A DNA stretch of 64,000 bases from Actinomycetaceae bacterium (GTDB lineage: Bacteria > Actinomycetota > Actinomycetes > Actinomycetales > Actinomycetaceae): NCBI GenBank assembly GCA_030537615.1, contig JAUNVP010000011.1:1-64000 (forward strand), written 5' to 3'. The translations under genes and the position numbers were made by a program. A model generated the notes under the pieces. That model saw nothing but the letters and a program-made list of their open reading frames with translations. It did no database searches and was not told the DNA's origin. This document shows positions 1-9,180 of this stretch, piece after piece (position 1 is the first letter of the stretch; the number at the start of each line of letters is the position of its first letter).

Positions 1-156
1 CGCCGCACCGTAAGCGAGCCGATAGGTAATCGCTCGGGTCTTTCCCGTTCCGGCCCCCGCCCGAACCGCGAGCGGTCCACGAACCTGCGTAGCCACCTGC
101 CTCTGCTCAGGGTCAAGGGCTTCCAGCAGGGCCTCGGCATCGGTTGTGGTACTCAA
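1..156 (-). CDS. UvrD/Rep-family ATP-dependent DNA helicase, N-terminal fragment
   Basis: This is the first 52 codons of a leftward gene that runs off the window. A TTG start at 156 is preceded by AAAGGAG six bases upstream. The peptide has the Q-motif region (LDPEQRQVAT, about residues 14-23) and the Walker A GAGTGKTRAI (about 34-43) of superfamily 1A UvrD/Rep helicases, which unwind DNA 3'-5' in repair and replication. Which paralogue it is (UvrD1, UvrD2, PcrA or an AdnAB-like enzyme) cannot be told because only the N-terminus is present. Confidence 0.85.
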   Translation of the reverse strand, partial: MSTTTDAEALLEALDPEQRQVATQVRGPLAVRAGAGTGKTRAITYRLAYGAA

Positions 157-232
157 CGCGCACTCCTTTCGCGTGTCCAACTCTAGCTATTGTGACGCAC
201 GGGTGAGACACCGGCGAGATCCCTGTGGAGAA

Positions 233-1180
233 CTATCTCCTTTGCGGTAACGGTTGACCATACCAGTTGGTAATCATGGCCCGCGCGATGGAGATAGGGC
301 CCGGTCCTTCGACTTCGCCTCGTTCGAGTGCTTTTCCATAATCCTCGCGAGAATAGAAGCGCGCCCACTCGATCTCTTGCCCATCGGGCACAGGGATCGC
401 CGGTGTTCCCTCCTTGACGCGAGCGCGAAATCCCAGCATGAGGGAACGCGGGAAGGGCCACGCTTGCGAATCGACGTACTCGATCCGGTTAACGTGCAAC
501 CCAACTTCTTCAAGCGTTTCTCGTTGCACCGTTTGTTCTGGGGATTCTCCCATCTCCATGAATCCAGCCACGAGCGACGCATACCCCGGACGCCACATCG
601 TGTTGTGTGCGACGAGCAATCGATCCTCGTCATCGACGATGGCAACGATGATTGATGGATCGGTACGCGGATACTCAATCCGCCCGCATCGCTCACATTC
701 GCGTTGCCATCCGCCGGCGTCAAAGCGGGCACGTCCTCCGCATCGGGCGCAAAACTCTGCGTTATCATGCCACGATCCCAGACCGGCGCAGGTGGCGATG
801 AGTTGCATATCGGTCGGATTGAGATCGGCTGTCCACCGACGAAGATCCGCGTAACCTTCGGTGTCTCCCGCATGCACCTGTATTCCCAACAGTGCCGTAT
901 CATCGTCAACTCCGAGGAAAAAGACGCGTTTGACGAGATGCTGTTCGATGTCATCGAGACCGTGGCGAGCGCCTCCTGCTACCGGAACAAAACGATGTCG
1001 CGCACCGACAACGTAAGCCTCTACCGTAGTTGGAGCGACGTCGGCACAATGCTCGGTCACGGTAGCTAAGAACTCGTCGACCGACACCGTACCAGCGACA
1101 ACGCCGGCGGCATCAACGAATGGACGGGCGTACGTGCAGGGATTCCACGCCCCCGAAGACAGCGGTAGTTTCAAACTCAT
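233..1180 (-). CDS. nudC: NAD(+)/NADH pyrophosphatase NudC
   Basis: The 315-residue product carries a four-cysteine zinc ribbon (CARCGG near 140 and CERCG near 160), a complete Nudix box starting GFMEMGE near 204 and ending in REtLEEVGL, and downstream the SQAWPFP motif (about 236) that marks the NudC subfamily (SQPWPFPxS). The family hydrolyses NAD(H) to NMN(H) and AMP and can remove NAD caps from RNA. The frame stays open to 1282, but ATG at 1180 is chosen because the longer forms would run into rph, and a TAGCGT hexamer sits 7 nt before this ATG with no Shine-Dalgarno. It is divergent from rph with only 36 bp between starts. Confidence 0.93.
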   Translation of the reverse strand: MSLKLPLSSGAWNPCTYARPFVDAAGVVAGTVSVDEFLATVTEHCADVAPTTVEAYVVGARHRFVPVAGGARHGLDDIEQHLVKRVFFLGVDDDTALLGIQVHAGDTEGYADLRRWTADLNPTDMQLIATCAGLGSWHDNAEFCARCGGRARFDAGGWQRECERCGRIEYPRTDPSIIVAIVDDEDRLLVAHNTMWRPGYASLVAGFMEMGESPEQTVQRETLEEVGLHVNRIEYVDSQAWPFPRSLMLGFRARVKEGTPAIPVPDGQEIEWARFYSREDYGKALERGEVEGPGPISIARAMITNWYGQPLPQRR

Positions 1181-1187
1181 ATACCTA

Positions 1188-1193
1188 ACGCTA
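1188..1193 (-). promoter_or_regulatory. Putative leaderless -10 element of nudC
   Basis: TAGCGT (minus strand) lies 7 nt before the nudC ATG and fits the actinobacterial TANNNT -10 pattern. Transcription would start at or next to the start codon. Inference from spacing only. Confidence 0.4.
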
Positions 1194-1204
1194 CGCCAGC
1201 ACGA

Positions 1205-1210
1205 TACGGT
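1205..1210 (+). promoter_or_regulatory. Putative leaderless -10 element of rph
   Basis: TACGGT ends exactly 6 nt before the rph ATG and no Shine-Dalgarno is visible, the usual arrangement of a leaderless actinobacterial mRNA. It would work back-to-back with the nudC element. Confidence 0.45.
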
Positions 1211-1216
1211 TGAGCC

Positions 1217-1957
1217 ATGGCTACAACACGAAAAGACGGACGCACTCCCGATCAACTGCGTCCAATTACCATTACCCGTCACTGGATCGACAATGCGGAA
1301 GGCTCGTGCCTCATCGAGTGTGGAAACACTCGTGTGCTGTGCGTAGCCTCCTTGACCGAGGGCGTGCCCCGCTGGCGCGTCGGTGGCGGAGAAGGCTGGG
1401 TCACCGCTGAGTACGCGATGCTCCCGCGTTCAACATCGACGCGGTCAGCGCGCGAATCGGTGAAGGGGAAGATCGGCGGCCGCACGCATGAAATCTCTCG
1501 ACTCATTGGCCGCAGTCTACGCGCCGTCGTCGATGTTGCGGCTCTGGGCGAAAACACTATCGTTCTCGACTGCGACGTACTCCAAGCCGATGGGGGCACG
1601 CGTACCACTGCTATTACGGGAGCGTATATTGCACTCGCCGACGCGGTTCGTTGGGGGCAACAGCACGGCCTCATCTCACCGGATACAGCCAATCGCCGGG
1701 TGCTCTCAGACTCCGTATCTGCTGTCTCCGTTGGAATCATCGATGGGGAACCCCGTCTCGATCTCCCCTATGAAGAAGATGTCCGCGCGGATACGGATAT
1801 GAATGTTGTCATGACAGGGGCCGGCCAATTCGTTGAGGTCCAGGGAACGGCAGAGAACGCCTCATTTGATCGCAGCGAATTAGATGCACTCCTCGATCTC
1901 GCAGTTTCGGGATGCGCACAATTGCAGCGACTCCAGCAGGAAGCTCTCGATCAATGA
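1217..1957 (+). CDS. rph: Ribonuclease PH (tRNA nucleotidyltransferase)
   Basis: The 246-residue protein matches RNase PH along its length: [19 protein letters not shown] near the start, the basic stretch [12 protein letters not shown] (about 96-107), [20 protein letters not shown] (about 117-136) and the phosphate/metal-site motif [19 protein letters not shown] (about 178-196). RNase PH trims tRNA 3' ends phosphorolytically. It overlaps rdgB by 4 bp (ATGA), so the two are translationally coupled; rph-rdgB is a standard actinobacterial pair. Confidence 0.96.
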   Translation: MATTRKDGRTPDQLRPITITRHWIDNAEGSCLIECGNTRVLCVASLTEGVPRWRVGGGEGWVTAEYAMLPRSTSTRSARESVKGKIGGRTHEISRLIGRSLRAVVDVAALGENTIVLDCDVLQADGGTRTTAITGAYIALADAVRWGQQHGLISPDTANRRVLSDSVSAVSVGIIDGEPRLDLPYEEDVRADTDMNVVMTGAGQFVEVQGTAENASFDRSELDALLDLAVSGCAQLQRLQQEALDQ

Positions 1958-2571
1958 GCCACTACTCGCTCGTCCTAGCCACGGGCAACGCGCATAAAGT
2001 CCGCGAACTATTCGCCATCTTGTCTCCCCTTGTGCCCGAACTGTCAGCCGATAGCATTGGTACGCTCCGCGATTTTGACGTGCCGGAACCGGTGGAGGAT
2101 GCCCCCGATTTTGCCGGTAACGCCCTGCTCAAAGCCCGCGCCCTCGCCCACGCAACCGGGCTACCGTGCGTCGCAGACGATTCCGGCTTGTGCGTCGATA
2201 TTCTTGGGGGCGCTCCGGGTATTTTCTCGGCGCGCTGGTGCGGCAGACACGGAGACGATGAAGCCAACCTCGCTCTGCTCCTCGCCCAGTTGGCGGACGT
2301 TCCCGCCAAAGACCGGGGTGCTCGATTTACGTGCGCGGCAGCACTCGTTACTCCAGCTGGAGACGAACACGTCGAAATCGGACACATGATTGGCCACCTC
2401 GTCACCGAACCTCGCGGGAACGGTGGTTTTGGCTACGACCCGATTTTTATCGCCGACGGACAGCATTTGACCAACGCTGAGCTTGGAACTGAGAAGAAGA
2501 ATGCGATCTCTCACCGAGCTCATGCCTTCGCCGCCCTCGCCCCGGTGATCGCCAGCGCGCTACAAGCGTAG
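1954..2571 (+). CDS. rdgB: Non-canonical purine NTP pyrophosphatase (RdgB/HAM1)
   Basis: The 205-residue enzyme would hydrolyse ITP, dITP and XTP to monophosphates, keeping deaminated purines out of nucleic acids. Family motifs are intact: [13 protein letters not shown] at the N-terminus, [17 protein letters not shown] with the metal/catalytic acidic pair (about 70-86), GFGYDPIF (about 163-170) and the C-terminal [10 protein letters not shown]. The frame opens at 1912 inside rph, but ATG 1954 gives the conserved N-terminus and a 4-bp overlap with rph. Confidence 0.95.
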   Translation: MSHYSLVLATGNAHKVRELFAILSPLVPELSADSIGTLRDFDVPEPVEDAPDFAGNALLKARALAHATGLPCVADDSGLCVDILGGAPGIFSARWCGRHGDDEANLALLLAQLADVPAKDRGARFTCAAALVTPAGDEHVEIGHMIGHLVTEPRGNGGFGYDPIFIADGQHLTNAELGTEKKNAISHRAHAFAALAPVIASALQA

Positions 2572-2618
2572 GGAGACTCCCCTGCTTGTCACACTCGACT
2601 ACCGGTGTGGCCGGGAGC

Positions 2619-3416
2619 CTAGATAGTGTAGGTGGCTCCGGCGTAGGCGGTAGAAATCGCCCCGTCCCACACGGTGCGTGCTTCGGCGATAACCACCTGC
2701 GGATCAGTCCACGGTTGAATATGGGTGAGAACCAGGAGTTCTACTCCCGCTTCCTTGGCGATCGCTCCGGCACGAGCCCCTGTCAAATGCACCCCGCGCG
2801 GTTCATCCGCATTAGTAAAGCCGGCCTCTGACATCAGTAACTTAACGCCCCGGGCCATCTCGACAATGGAATCGCACGTATCGGTGTCGCCGGTGTACGC
2901 GATTTCAACCCGCTCGTCGGGATTCCCTTCCGATGGTCCTTCGACGCGGAACCCAAAAGCGGGGACCGTGTGATTTGCTTCGTAGGGTGTGAACGTGAGA
3001 GGACCAATAGTCAGAGCTTCTCCCGCTTTCAAAACATGCGGTATGAACTCTCCCGCGTAGGTTTCTTCCGCGCCGACACCGTCGACACCACGCACTCGAT
3101 CCATCAGACCAACTGGGCCAGCAAGCGTAATCGGCCCCAGCGGGCCAGTCGGATACCAGCGTCGGTGGACGTGTAACGATACGACATCCCCCATGTGATC
3201 GGCATGGAGATGAGAGAAGAGGACAGCGTCGATCTTGCGTGCATCAATATAGCGCCAGAGCGCTCCAAACGATCCCGGCCCCAGATCCATGAGGACGTTG
3301 AACATCCGGGTCTGCCCCGTGTGGGGATCCTCCCCGCGAGCCTGAACGAGATAGCTCGATGCCGGGGAAAAAGGCCCTGACATCGATCCCGTACAGCCCA
3401 CTACTGTCAGCTTCAT
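2619..3416 (-). CDS. MBL-fold metallo-hydrolase (RNase Z-like)
   Basis: The 265-residue protein has the metallo-beta-lactamase core: MKLTVVGCTGSM at the N-terminus, the zinc motif HLHADHMGD (about 68-76), YTGDTDTCDSI (about 173-183) and a C-terminal LTHIQP histidine. The layout resembles the RNase Z/cyclic-nucleotide phosphodiesterase-like group commonly encoded beside murI in actinobacteria; the substrate is unknown. GAGGTGTG precedes the ATG. It lies 3 bp downstream of murI and converges on rdgB. Confidence 0.88.
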   Translation of the reverse strand: MKLTVVGCTGSMSGPFSPASSYLVQARGEDPHTGQTRMFNVLMDLGPGSFGALWRYIDARKIDAVLFSHLHADHMGDVVSLHVHRRWYPTGPLGPITLAGPVGLMDRVRGVDGVGAEETYAGEFIPHVLKAGEALTIGPLTFTPYEANHTVPAFGFRVEGPSEGNPDERVEIAYTGDTDTCDSIVEMARGVKLLMSEAGFTNADEPRGVHLTGARAGAIAKEAGVELLVLTHIQPWTDPQVVIAEARTVWDGAISTAYAGATYTI

Positions 3417-3419
3417 TGC

Positions 3420-4229
3420 TCACACCTCCATGTGTTGAACGTTGCCAACGATGGGACCAAGAAACCGTCGGGCAAGATTTTCAAAGTTGTCGATCGACCC
3501 GGTGCCATAGAACTCATGCTCGGGAGGGCCATCCGCGGGTGAACGTAACTTGTCCAGTTGAACAAGTCGCGCATACACGTCATTTGCTGTGGCTTCAGCT
3601 GACGACACGAGGGTGACAGAATCGCCCATCACGTAGGAAATCACTCCGGTCAACAGCGGATAGTGCGTACACCCCAAGACGAGCGTATCCACGCCTTCAT
3701 CTTTCACCGGCTGCAGATACTCACGGGCAACAGAGTTGATCTCTTCGCCCGTCGTGATTCCAGCTTCAACGAACTCGACAAACCGCGGACATGCCTGCTG
3801 AACCACCGTCAGATCCGGCACCGCGGCAAAAGCGTCCTCGTAGGCGCGCGACAAAACTGTCGCTTCAGTACCGATCACTCCAATGCGGCGATTACTTGTC
3901 GCAGCAACCGCGCGTCTCGCCGCCGGCTGAATCACTTCGAGAACGGGAATCCCGGCGTCGACTTCGTACCGTTCCCGGGCATCGCGCAACACGGCTGCAG
4001 ACGCGGTGTTGCAGGCGATAACCAGCATCTTTACCCCCCTCGTTGCCAGTTCATCCATGACATCAAGGGCGAGTTCACGCACGTGCGCAATGGGTTTGGG
4101 ACCGTAAGGAGTATTCGCCGTGTCGCCGACATACACAATGCGTTCGTGCGGAAGTTTATCCATAACGGAACGCGCAACGGTGAGTCCTCCGAGACCGGAG
4201 TCAAAAATTCCAATCGGCGCTAGGTCCAT
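3420..4229 (-). CDS. murI: Glutamate racemase
   Basis: MurI makes D-glutamate for peptidoglycan. The 269-residue product shows [18 protein letters not shown] at the N-terminus, GDTANTPYG, and the two catalytic-cysteine motifs VIACNTASA (about 70-78) and [11 protein letters not shown] (about 184-194). It sits 3 bp after the DUF2017 gene and 3 bp before the MBL hydrolase, so clpS-DUF2017-murI-MBL look like one leftward transcription unit. Confidence 0.96.
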   Translation of the reverse strand: MDLAPIGIFDSGLGGLTVARSVMDKLPHERIVYVGDTANTPYGPKPIAHVRELALDVMDELATRGVKMLVIACNTASAAVLRDARERYEVDAGIPVLEVIQPAARRAVAATSNRRIGVIGTEATVLSRAYEDAFAAVPDLTVVQQACPRFVEFVEAGITTGEEINSVAREYLQPVKDEGVDTLVLGCTHYPLLTGVISYVMGDSVTLVSSAEATANDVYARLVQLDKLRSPADGPPEHEFYGTGSIDNFENLARRFLGPIVGNVQHMEV

Positions 4230-4232
4230 ACA

Positions 4233-4832
4233 TTAGAGACTACTGGCACCGCCGCTAAGTTCAACTGCCCGAAGCAGTGAATCTTGCCACCACGACACGA
4301 TGTGATAAATGATGGCAATCGCTTCTTCGACGCTCGCGGTCTCGTCGGCGCAAGCCACCGTCAGCAGATGTTCCGCGCGTTGAGCGAGCTCGTCCCATTC
4401 TTCACTGCCAACGTTGAGTCGTTGAGCGAGGACGAGACGCAAATCGTTGAGACCTCTCAACCACTCCCATTCCTGACCGTTGTCAATCGCAATCTGATCG
4501 ATTTCACCGGCAACGTGATCGCGCAACACACACAGAATCATCTGCAATCGTGCGGATTTCTCAGTGCGTAAAGAATCTTCAGTGAGGGCGCGGAGCGATT
4601 CGGCTTCAAGCGGATCATCACTCATCGGTGGAAGCAACATGCGTAGAACCGGATCGTCTGGTTCTTCTCGAAACTCCTCTTCTGTCACTATCGAACTCAA
4701 AATCGTTGAATCGTCGGGCGCATCGAGAACCGTAATCGTCTCTCCAAGGAGCTGTTGCAGTATGAGGGAGAGTTCACGGTCGAGTCGAGCAACGTATCCA
4801 AACTCACAGCGTTCGAATCCACTAATCATCAC
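4233..4832 (-). CDS. DUF2017 family protein
   Basis: A 199-residue acidic, mostly helical protein without signal peptide or membrane segments. Features include LLPPMSDDPLEAESLRALTE in the middle and a WW-containing C-terminal helix (IIYHIVSWWQDSLLRAVEL). DUF2017 is an actinobacterial family found almost always next to clpS, as here, and an N-degron or Clp link has been guessed only from that neighbourhood. Its function is unknown. The start is ATG 4832; a second ATG follows immediately. Confidence 0.85.
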   Translation of the reverse strand: MMISGFERCEFGYVARLDRELSLILQQLLGETITVLDAPDDSTILSSIVTEEEFREEPDDPVLRMLLPPMSDDPLEAESLRALTEDSLRTEKSARLQMILCVLRDHVAGEIDQIAIDNGQEWEWLRGLNDLRLVLAQRLNVGSEEWDELAQRAEHLLTVACADETASVEEAIAIIYHIVSWWQDSLLRAVELSGGASSL

Positions 4833-4846
4833 TGGAGATTCACCAT

Positions 4847-5149
4847 TTAGTCACCCGTGACTTGCTCGAGAGTCGCTTTCAGCCCGTAGGAATGCATCGC
4901 TACCACGTCAGCTTCCATACGTTCACGCTGTCCGCGCGACACGTTGGCGCGGCCTTCGACATGCACTTTCATCATCAGTGCGTGAGCTCGCTCGCGCGAG
5001 TACCCGAAGTGTCGTTGAAACACATGCGTCACGTAGCTCATGAGGTTGACCGGGTCATCCCAGACAACCGTTAGCCATTCGGCGCTCGCGGAGGTGGCCT
5101 CCCGCGTATTCGGGGAAGGCCGTTCCTTCGTTAACGGTTCCGCCACCAT
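4847..5149 (-). CDS. clpS: ATP-dependent Clp protease adaptor ClpS
   Basis: ClpS hands N-degron substrates to the ClpC/ClpA unfoldase. The 100-residue product has a flexible 25-residue N-terminal tail, then the core with [18 protein letters not shown] (the usual form is DDxVNTxxYV), [13 protein letters not shown] with the substrate-pocket histidine region, and the C-terminal [12 protein letters not shown]. The length is typical of actinobacteria. No Shine-Dalgarno; TAGGCT stands exactly 6 nt before the ATG, so a leaderless message is likely. Confidence 0.95.
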   Translation of the reverse strand: MVAEPLTKERPSPNTREATSASAEWLTVVWDDPVNLMSYVTHVFQRHFGYSRERAHALMMKVHVEGRANVSRGQRERMEADVVAMHSYGLKATLEQVTGD

Positions 5150-5155
5150 GCTTTT

Positions 5156-5161
5156 AGCCTA
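5156..5161 (-). promoter_or_regulatory. Putative leaderless -10 element of clpS
   Basis: TAGGCT on the minus strand followed by AAAAGC and ATG; exact 6-nt spacing and no ribosome binding site. Confidence 0.45.
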
Positions 5162-5195
5162 GGCAAAAGATAGCGCGGTCGTGCGGTTTTGACGA

Positions 5196-5201
5196 TAAGC
5201 T
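5196..5201 (+). promoter_or_regulatory. Putative leaderless -10 element of pncB
   Basis: TAAGCT followed by CTAATC and ATG. Same TANNNT-N6-start spacing as the divergent clpS element, which it faces across a 58-bp gap. Confidence 0.45.
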
Positions 5202-5207
5202 CTAATC

Positions 5208-6569
5208 ATGCCTGCTTCAGTTTCCACTGCATTCCTCACTGACATGTACGAGCTGACGATGCTCGATGCCGCTTTGAAGGCGGGAACCGCTCACCGTCAC
5301 TCCGTTTTCGAACTCTTTGGTCGTCGGCTCCCCGCTACCCGTCGATTCGGTGTTGTCGCCGGAACCGGCCGTATTCTCGAAGCGCTCGAACGTTTCGAAT
5401 TCGGCCCCGAACAGCTCGATTGGCTTCACGCGAATTCGATTGTCAGTGACGAGGCCATTGACTACCTCAAAGACTTCCGCTTTTCCGGTGATCTGTACGG
5501 ATACGGTGAGGGCGAGTGCTACTTTGAAGGCTCACCGATTATCACGGTCGAAGGCACGTTTGCTGAGGCTGTCCTTCTCGAAACGCTCGCGTTATCAATC
5601 CTCAACCATGACTGCGCGGTGGCGTCGGCGGCCTCCCGAATGACGATTGCCGCTCACGGCCGGCCCTGTCTCGATATGGGGGCGCGCCGCACGCACGAAC
5701 GCGCGGCGGTATCCGCGGCGCGAGCCGCGATGATTGGTGGATTTTTAGGCACCTCCGATCTGGAAGCGGGAATCCGCTACGGTATCCGCACCATCGGTAC
5801 GTCAGCCCACTCGTTTACCCTCCTGCACGACAGTGAGGAAGAAGCGTTCCGAGTGCAGATTGATTCTCTCGGTACGTCGACGACACTACTCGTCGATACC
5901 TACGACGTGACCGAGGGAGTGGAACGCGCAGTGAAGATCGCCCGCGAAGCCGGAGGAGAACTCGGAGCCGTTCGGCTGGACTCCGGTGACCTCGTCGCTC
6001 AGGCGTTCAAGGTTCGCGGCCAGCTCGATGCGCTCGGCGCGACCTCAACAAAGATCACCGTGACATCCGACCTTGACGAATACGCGATTGCCGCTCTGGG
6101 GGCCGCGCCGGTTGATTCTTATGGCGTTGGAACCCGACTGGTCACCGGTTCAGGTGTCCCCACCGCCGCCCTCGTCTACAAACTTGTCGAGCGCGCAGAC
6201 GATAACGGAACGATGATTGACGTCGCTAAGAAGTCCTCGTCGAAATCCACGGTGGGCGGGCGCAAGATCGCTGGTCGTGTGCGAGGTGAGGACGGGTATG
6301 CCTGCGAAGAACTGCTCGTCGTCGGCGGTACTCGCGAGCAGGCGCTAGCAGAACTTGAGCGGGCCGGCGCTCGGCCGCTCCAAGTTCCACTTATTACTAA
6401 CGGAGAAATCCACAAGGAGCACTGGGGCCCGCACGCGCTCGAAGCTGCCCAGACACGCCACCGTGAATCACGCAATGAACTGCCCTATCAGGCGTGGCGT
6501 CTATCAGAAGGTGAAGCAGCGATCCCGACTCGCTACGTCAGGATCGATGAAGGCACTGGCAGTCGCTGA
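5208..6569 (+). CDS. pncB: Nicotinate phosphoribosyltransferase
   Basis: The enzyme converts nicotinate and PRPP to nicotinate mononucleotide, the entry of the Preiss-Handler NAD salvage route. The 453-residue product carries LTDMYELTML at the N-terminus, GSPIITVEG, LSILNHDCAVASAASRM, MGARRTHERAA (about 157-167), GTSAHSFTLL with the phosphorylatable histidine (about 198-207), DTYDVTEGV and VRLDSGDL. It is monocistronic by layout and divergent from clpS. Confidence 0.95.
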   Translation: MPASVSTAFLTDMYELTMLDAALKAGTAHRHSVFELFGRRLPATRRFGVVAGTGRILEALERFEFGPEQLDWLHANSIVSDEAIDYLKDFRFSGDLYGYGEGECYFEGSPIITVEGTFAEAVLLETLALSILNHDCAVASAASRMTIAAHGRPCLDMGARRTHERAAVSAARAAMIGGFLGTSDLEAGIRYGIRTIGTSAHSFTLLHDSEEEAFRVQIDSLGTSTTLLVDTYDVTEGVERAVKIAREAGGELGAVRLDSGDLVAQAFKVRGQLDALGATSTKITVTSDLDEYAIAALGAAPVDSYGVGTRLVTGSGVPTAALVYKLVERADDNGTMIDVAKKSSSKSTVGGRKIAGRVRGEDGYACEELLVVGGTREQALAELERAGARPLQVPLITNGEIHKEHWGPHALEAAQTRHRESRNELPYQAWRLSEGEAAIPTRYVRIDEGTGSR

Positions 6570-6584
6570 GACTACATGCCCGCG

Positions 6585-6902
6585 CTAAGTCGTCAGTTTA
6601 AGCCCGATCATGCAGGCAACGATGCCCACAATTAACAGGATCCGCACGATCGAAAAAGGTTCAGTGCCGGCCATCATCGCCCAAATCACGGCCGCCGACG
6701 CACCGATACCGACCCAGACCGCGTAGGACGTGCCGACCGGCAGGGTACGCAGAGCCCACGCCAACCCGCCGACGGAAATCACAGTACCGGCAACAAAAGC
6801 CGACCAGTTGCTAATGGTGTGCGCACCGTCAGCAATCCGATCGAGAGCGTTAACCCACACGGCTTCGAACAGCGCAGACACGACGAGTACGAGCCATGCC
6901 AT
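6585..6902 (-). CDS. Small multidrug resistance (SMR) family transporter, Gdx/SugE-like
   Basis: A 105-residue protein with four predicted membrane helices. It keeps the essential membrane glutamate in helix 1 (LFEAVWVNALDR, about E13), the helix 2-3 hairpin with SVGGLAWALRTLPVGTSYAV and WVGIGAS, and a hydrophobic C-terminal helix ending GLKLTT. SMR proteins are proton-coupled dimers exporting guanidinium (Gdx) or hydrophobic cations; the short LPVGTSYAVWVGIGA stretch resembles SugE/Gdx more than EmrE, but specificity is inferred. AAAGGA lies upstream. No ykkC-type guanidine aptamer was recognised in the leader. Confidence 0.88.
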   Translation of the reverse strand: MAWLVLVVSALFEAVWVNALDRIADGAHTISNWSAFVAGTVISVGGLAWALRTLPVGTSYAVWVGIGASAAVIWAMMAGTEPFSIVRILLIVGIVACMIGLKLTT

Positions 6903-6982
6903 CGATTGTTCCGTCCTTTCACATCATCAACTCGAACGATCAAAACAGACTTGATGCTACCAGCGATCACTCCGAGCAGCGA

Positions 6983-8788
6983 CTACAGTTTGCCAATGAA
7001 CCAATCGCGTAGCAGATTGATCCGCGCCTCGATCTGCTCTGTCGAAGCCTGCGCTACCTCGGGCCCACCGCACCGGCGCCGCAGTTCCGCGTGAACGATT
7101 GCGTGCGACGTATTCGACCTCCGAGCCCAGGTCGACACGAGATTCGACAGCTCTTTGCGTCGCTGAGCACGTACTCGGTGGAGTGGCAAACCCGCATTAC
7201 CTTCACGCAATTTCTGCGCTTGCGACTGCCGGCGCTGAGCCTTCGTCTGCTGCTCCTGGCGGGCCCGCAATAGCGTCGTCACCTGTTCGGGTTCAAGCAG
7301 GCCGGGAATACCGAGATATTCCTGCTCTTCGACCGAGCCAACATCAGCTCCCGTCCCGAAGGATGCTCCGTCAAACAGCACGCGATCGAATTCGGCTTCC
7401 GCGTTGAGTGCTTCGAAACCGGGGAGCAGATCATCGCTCGCGTGTTCTTCTCGGTTGGCTTCGCGCAATGCGATCTCATCGTCGGGAATCTCCTCCCCCA
7501 TTTTCTTGAGGGCGTGGTCGCGTTCCACTTCCATATGCTCCGCCAGCTCAAGCAAGTCAACAACCGATGGAATGAAAATAGAAGCGGTTTCGCCACGTTT
7601 ACGAGCCCGCACAAATCGTCCAACAGCCTGTGCAAAGAACAGCGGGGTTGACGCGTTAGTTGCGTAGACCCCGACCGCGAGGCGCGGCACATCAACGCCC
7701 TCCGACACCATACGCACGGCCACCATCCAGCGGCTCGTTCCCGCCCGGAATTCGTCAATCTTTTCCGAGGCGCCGGCATCATCCGAGATTACGACGGTCG
7801 GCGCTTCGCCGGTAATCAACCGAAGTTGTCGTGCGTAGGCGCGCGCACTGTTTTGGTCGGTCGCGATCACGAGACCACCGGCATCGTCTACGGATCGGCG
7901 CACTTCGCTCAGACGCTGGTCGGCGGCGGCAAGCACGGCCTGAATCCACTGTCCCTTGGGGTCGAGTGCGGTACGCCACGCCTGCTTCATCATGTCTTTT
8001 GTCAGGGGCTCACCTAAACGAGCGACAATCTCATCCCCCGCACGAGTACGCCAGTGCATTGAACCTGAATAAGACATGAAAAGGACGGGACGGACCACTC
8101 CGTCCGCCAGTGCCTGTGCGTAGCCGTAGGCGTAGTCTGCGCGAGAGCGCCGGATTCCGTCCTCGTCCTCCGCGTATGTGACAAATGGGATCCGCGCAGA
8201 ATCGGAACGGAAGGGCGTACCGGTCAGGCTCAAGCGTCGCGTAGCTGAGCTAAACGCCTGCTCGACGCCGTCTCCCCACGATAGTGAATCACCGGCATGG
8301 TGGATCTCGTCAAAGATTACGAGTGTGCTGTGAGCGTTCGTGCGCATCGCGTGAACGGCTGGATTCGCGGCTACTTGAGCGTAGGTGACGGCAACACCAT
8401 CGAAGTGCGATCCCGCTCGCCCCTGGGAATTACGGAACGCAGGGTCGATATGGATACCGACGCGAGCGGCCGCTTCTGCCCACTGTCCTTTGAGATGCTC
8501 GGTCGGACACACCACCGTCAGTTTCTTGATGATTCCGGCGCCCATCAGTTCAACGGCAACCCGCAAAGCAAATGTTGTTTTACCCGCTCCGGGAGTTGCG
8601 ACGGCGAGAAAATCGCGGGCACCCGAGCCAAGATATTTCTCCAGCGCTTCCGCTTGCCACGCGCGCAAATGGCCCGCAGTTCCCCATGCCGCGCGCGCCG
8701 GAAAAGCTGGTGAAAGCTGTTCGGCTGCAAAGGACGATGCCTGTTGCGGGTAGGAGAAGTTGTCGGGGCCGGTCGACCCCCCGCTCAC
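6983..8788 (-). CDS. DEAD/DEAH-box helicase
   Basis: A 601-residue superfamily 2 helicase. Walker A is TPGAGKTTFALRVA (about 64-77), motif II is DEIHHAGD (about 160-167), motif III is LSLTGTPFRSD (about 190-200), and a helicase C domain has MVSEGVDVPRL and FVRARKRG near 360-395. The tail of about 150 residues is charged and probably helical. It belongs to a widespread actinobacterial helicase type of unknown role. Start is GTG 8788, overlapping the TGA of the upstream DUF3039 gene (GTGA), so both are translationally coupled. Confidence 0.88.
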   Translation of the reverse strand: MSGGSTGPDNFSYPQQASSFAAEQLSPAFPARAAWGTAGHLRAWQAEALEKYLGSGARDFLAVATPGAGKTTFALRVAVELMGAGIIKKLTVVCPTEHLKGQWAEAAARVGIHIDPAFRNSQGRAGSHFDGVAVTYAQVAANPAVHAMRTNAHSTLVIFDEIHHAGDSLSWGDGVEQAFSSATRRLSLTGTPFRSDSARIPFVTYAEDEDGIRRSRADYAYGYAQALADGVVRPVLFMSYSGSMHWRTRAGDEIVARLGEPLTKDMMKQAWRTALDPKGQWIQAVLAAADQRLSEVRRSVDDAGGLVIATDQNSARAYARQLRLITGEAPTVVISDDAGASEKIDEFRAGTSRWMVAVRMVSEGVDVPRLAVGVYATNASTPLFFAQAVGRFVRARKRGETASIFIPSVVDLLELAEHMEVERDHALKKMGEEIPDDEIALREANREEHASDDLLPGFEALNAEAEFDRVLFDGASFGTGADVGSVEEQEYLGIPGLLEPEQVTTLLRARQEQQTKAQRRQSQAQKLREGNAGLPLHRVRAQRRKELSNLVSTWARRSNTSHAIVHAELRRRCGGPEVAQASTEQIEARINLLRDWFIGKL

Positions 8789-9126
8789 TGTTCGGAGTCT
8801 CCCGAGTTGCCGTCGGAATAGGGCCAGTTCCCGCCAAAGTTCTTCATTTCATCTCGAAGCGCTTTACACCGCGGGCACACCGGATACTTCGACGGATCCC
8901 GCAGTGGAATCCACACTTTCCCACACAGAGCAATGATGGGTTGACCGGAGATGAGTGCCGCATCGACTCGATCCCGACGCACGAAATGGGCAAACCGATC
9001 GCCGTCGCCCGGTGAGCGTTCCTCTCGCGTTTCTGTGCGCTCGAGAGTAGACGTTGACGAAGCTGTTGAAGGTGCCGCAGGCGCGGAAGGCGACTGTGGC
9101 GCATCCTGGTGATCGGAGACTGTCAT
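8785..9126 (-). CDS. DUF3039 family small zinc-ribbon-like protein
   Basis: A 113-residue protein with a disordered, Ser/Ala/Pro-rich first third and a compact C-terminal half: HFVRRDRVDAALISGQPIIA, then LCGKVWIP and YPVCPRCKALRDEM. The single upstream Cys plus CPxC suggest a three- or four-ligand metal site. DUF3039 is an actinobacterial family of unknown function usually near this helicase type. ATG 9126 is preferred over the upstream in-frame start at 9171 because the first 15 codons are unlike the family. It is coupled to the helicase by a 4-bp overlap. Confidence 0.82.
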   Translation of the reverse strand: MTVSDHQDAPQSPSAPAAPSTASSTSTLERTETREERSPGDGDRFAHFVRRDRVDAALISGQPIIALCGKVWIPLRDPSKYPVCPRCKALRDEMKNFGGNWPYSDGNSGDSEQ

Positions 9127-9180
9127 GCCCTCAGTGTAAGCATGCCCGCGCGCAAATGACACCCGGCGCACACACCGAGC

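Noticed and set aside
254..954. Several 120-230-codon frames over nudC on both strands
   Set aside because: All are shadows of nudC, which has full Nudix and zinc motifs.
2573..2618. Terminator hairpin between rdgB and the MBL hydrolase gene
   Set aside because: Only short, imperfect stems (GGGAG/CTCCC; CACAC/GTGTG) could be drawn and there is no T tract.
6903..6985. Possible ykkC/mini-ykkC guanidine riboswitch before the SMR exporter gene
   Set aside because: The leader has a GGACGG box at the ribosome binding site but no paired ACGR-loop hairpins or other conserved aptamer features; it is too short for ykkC.
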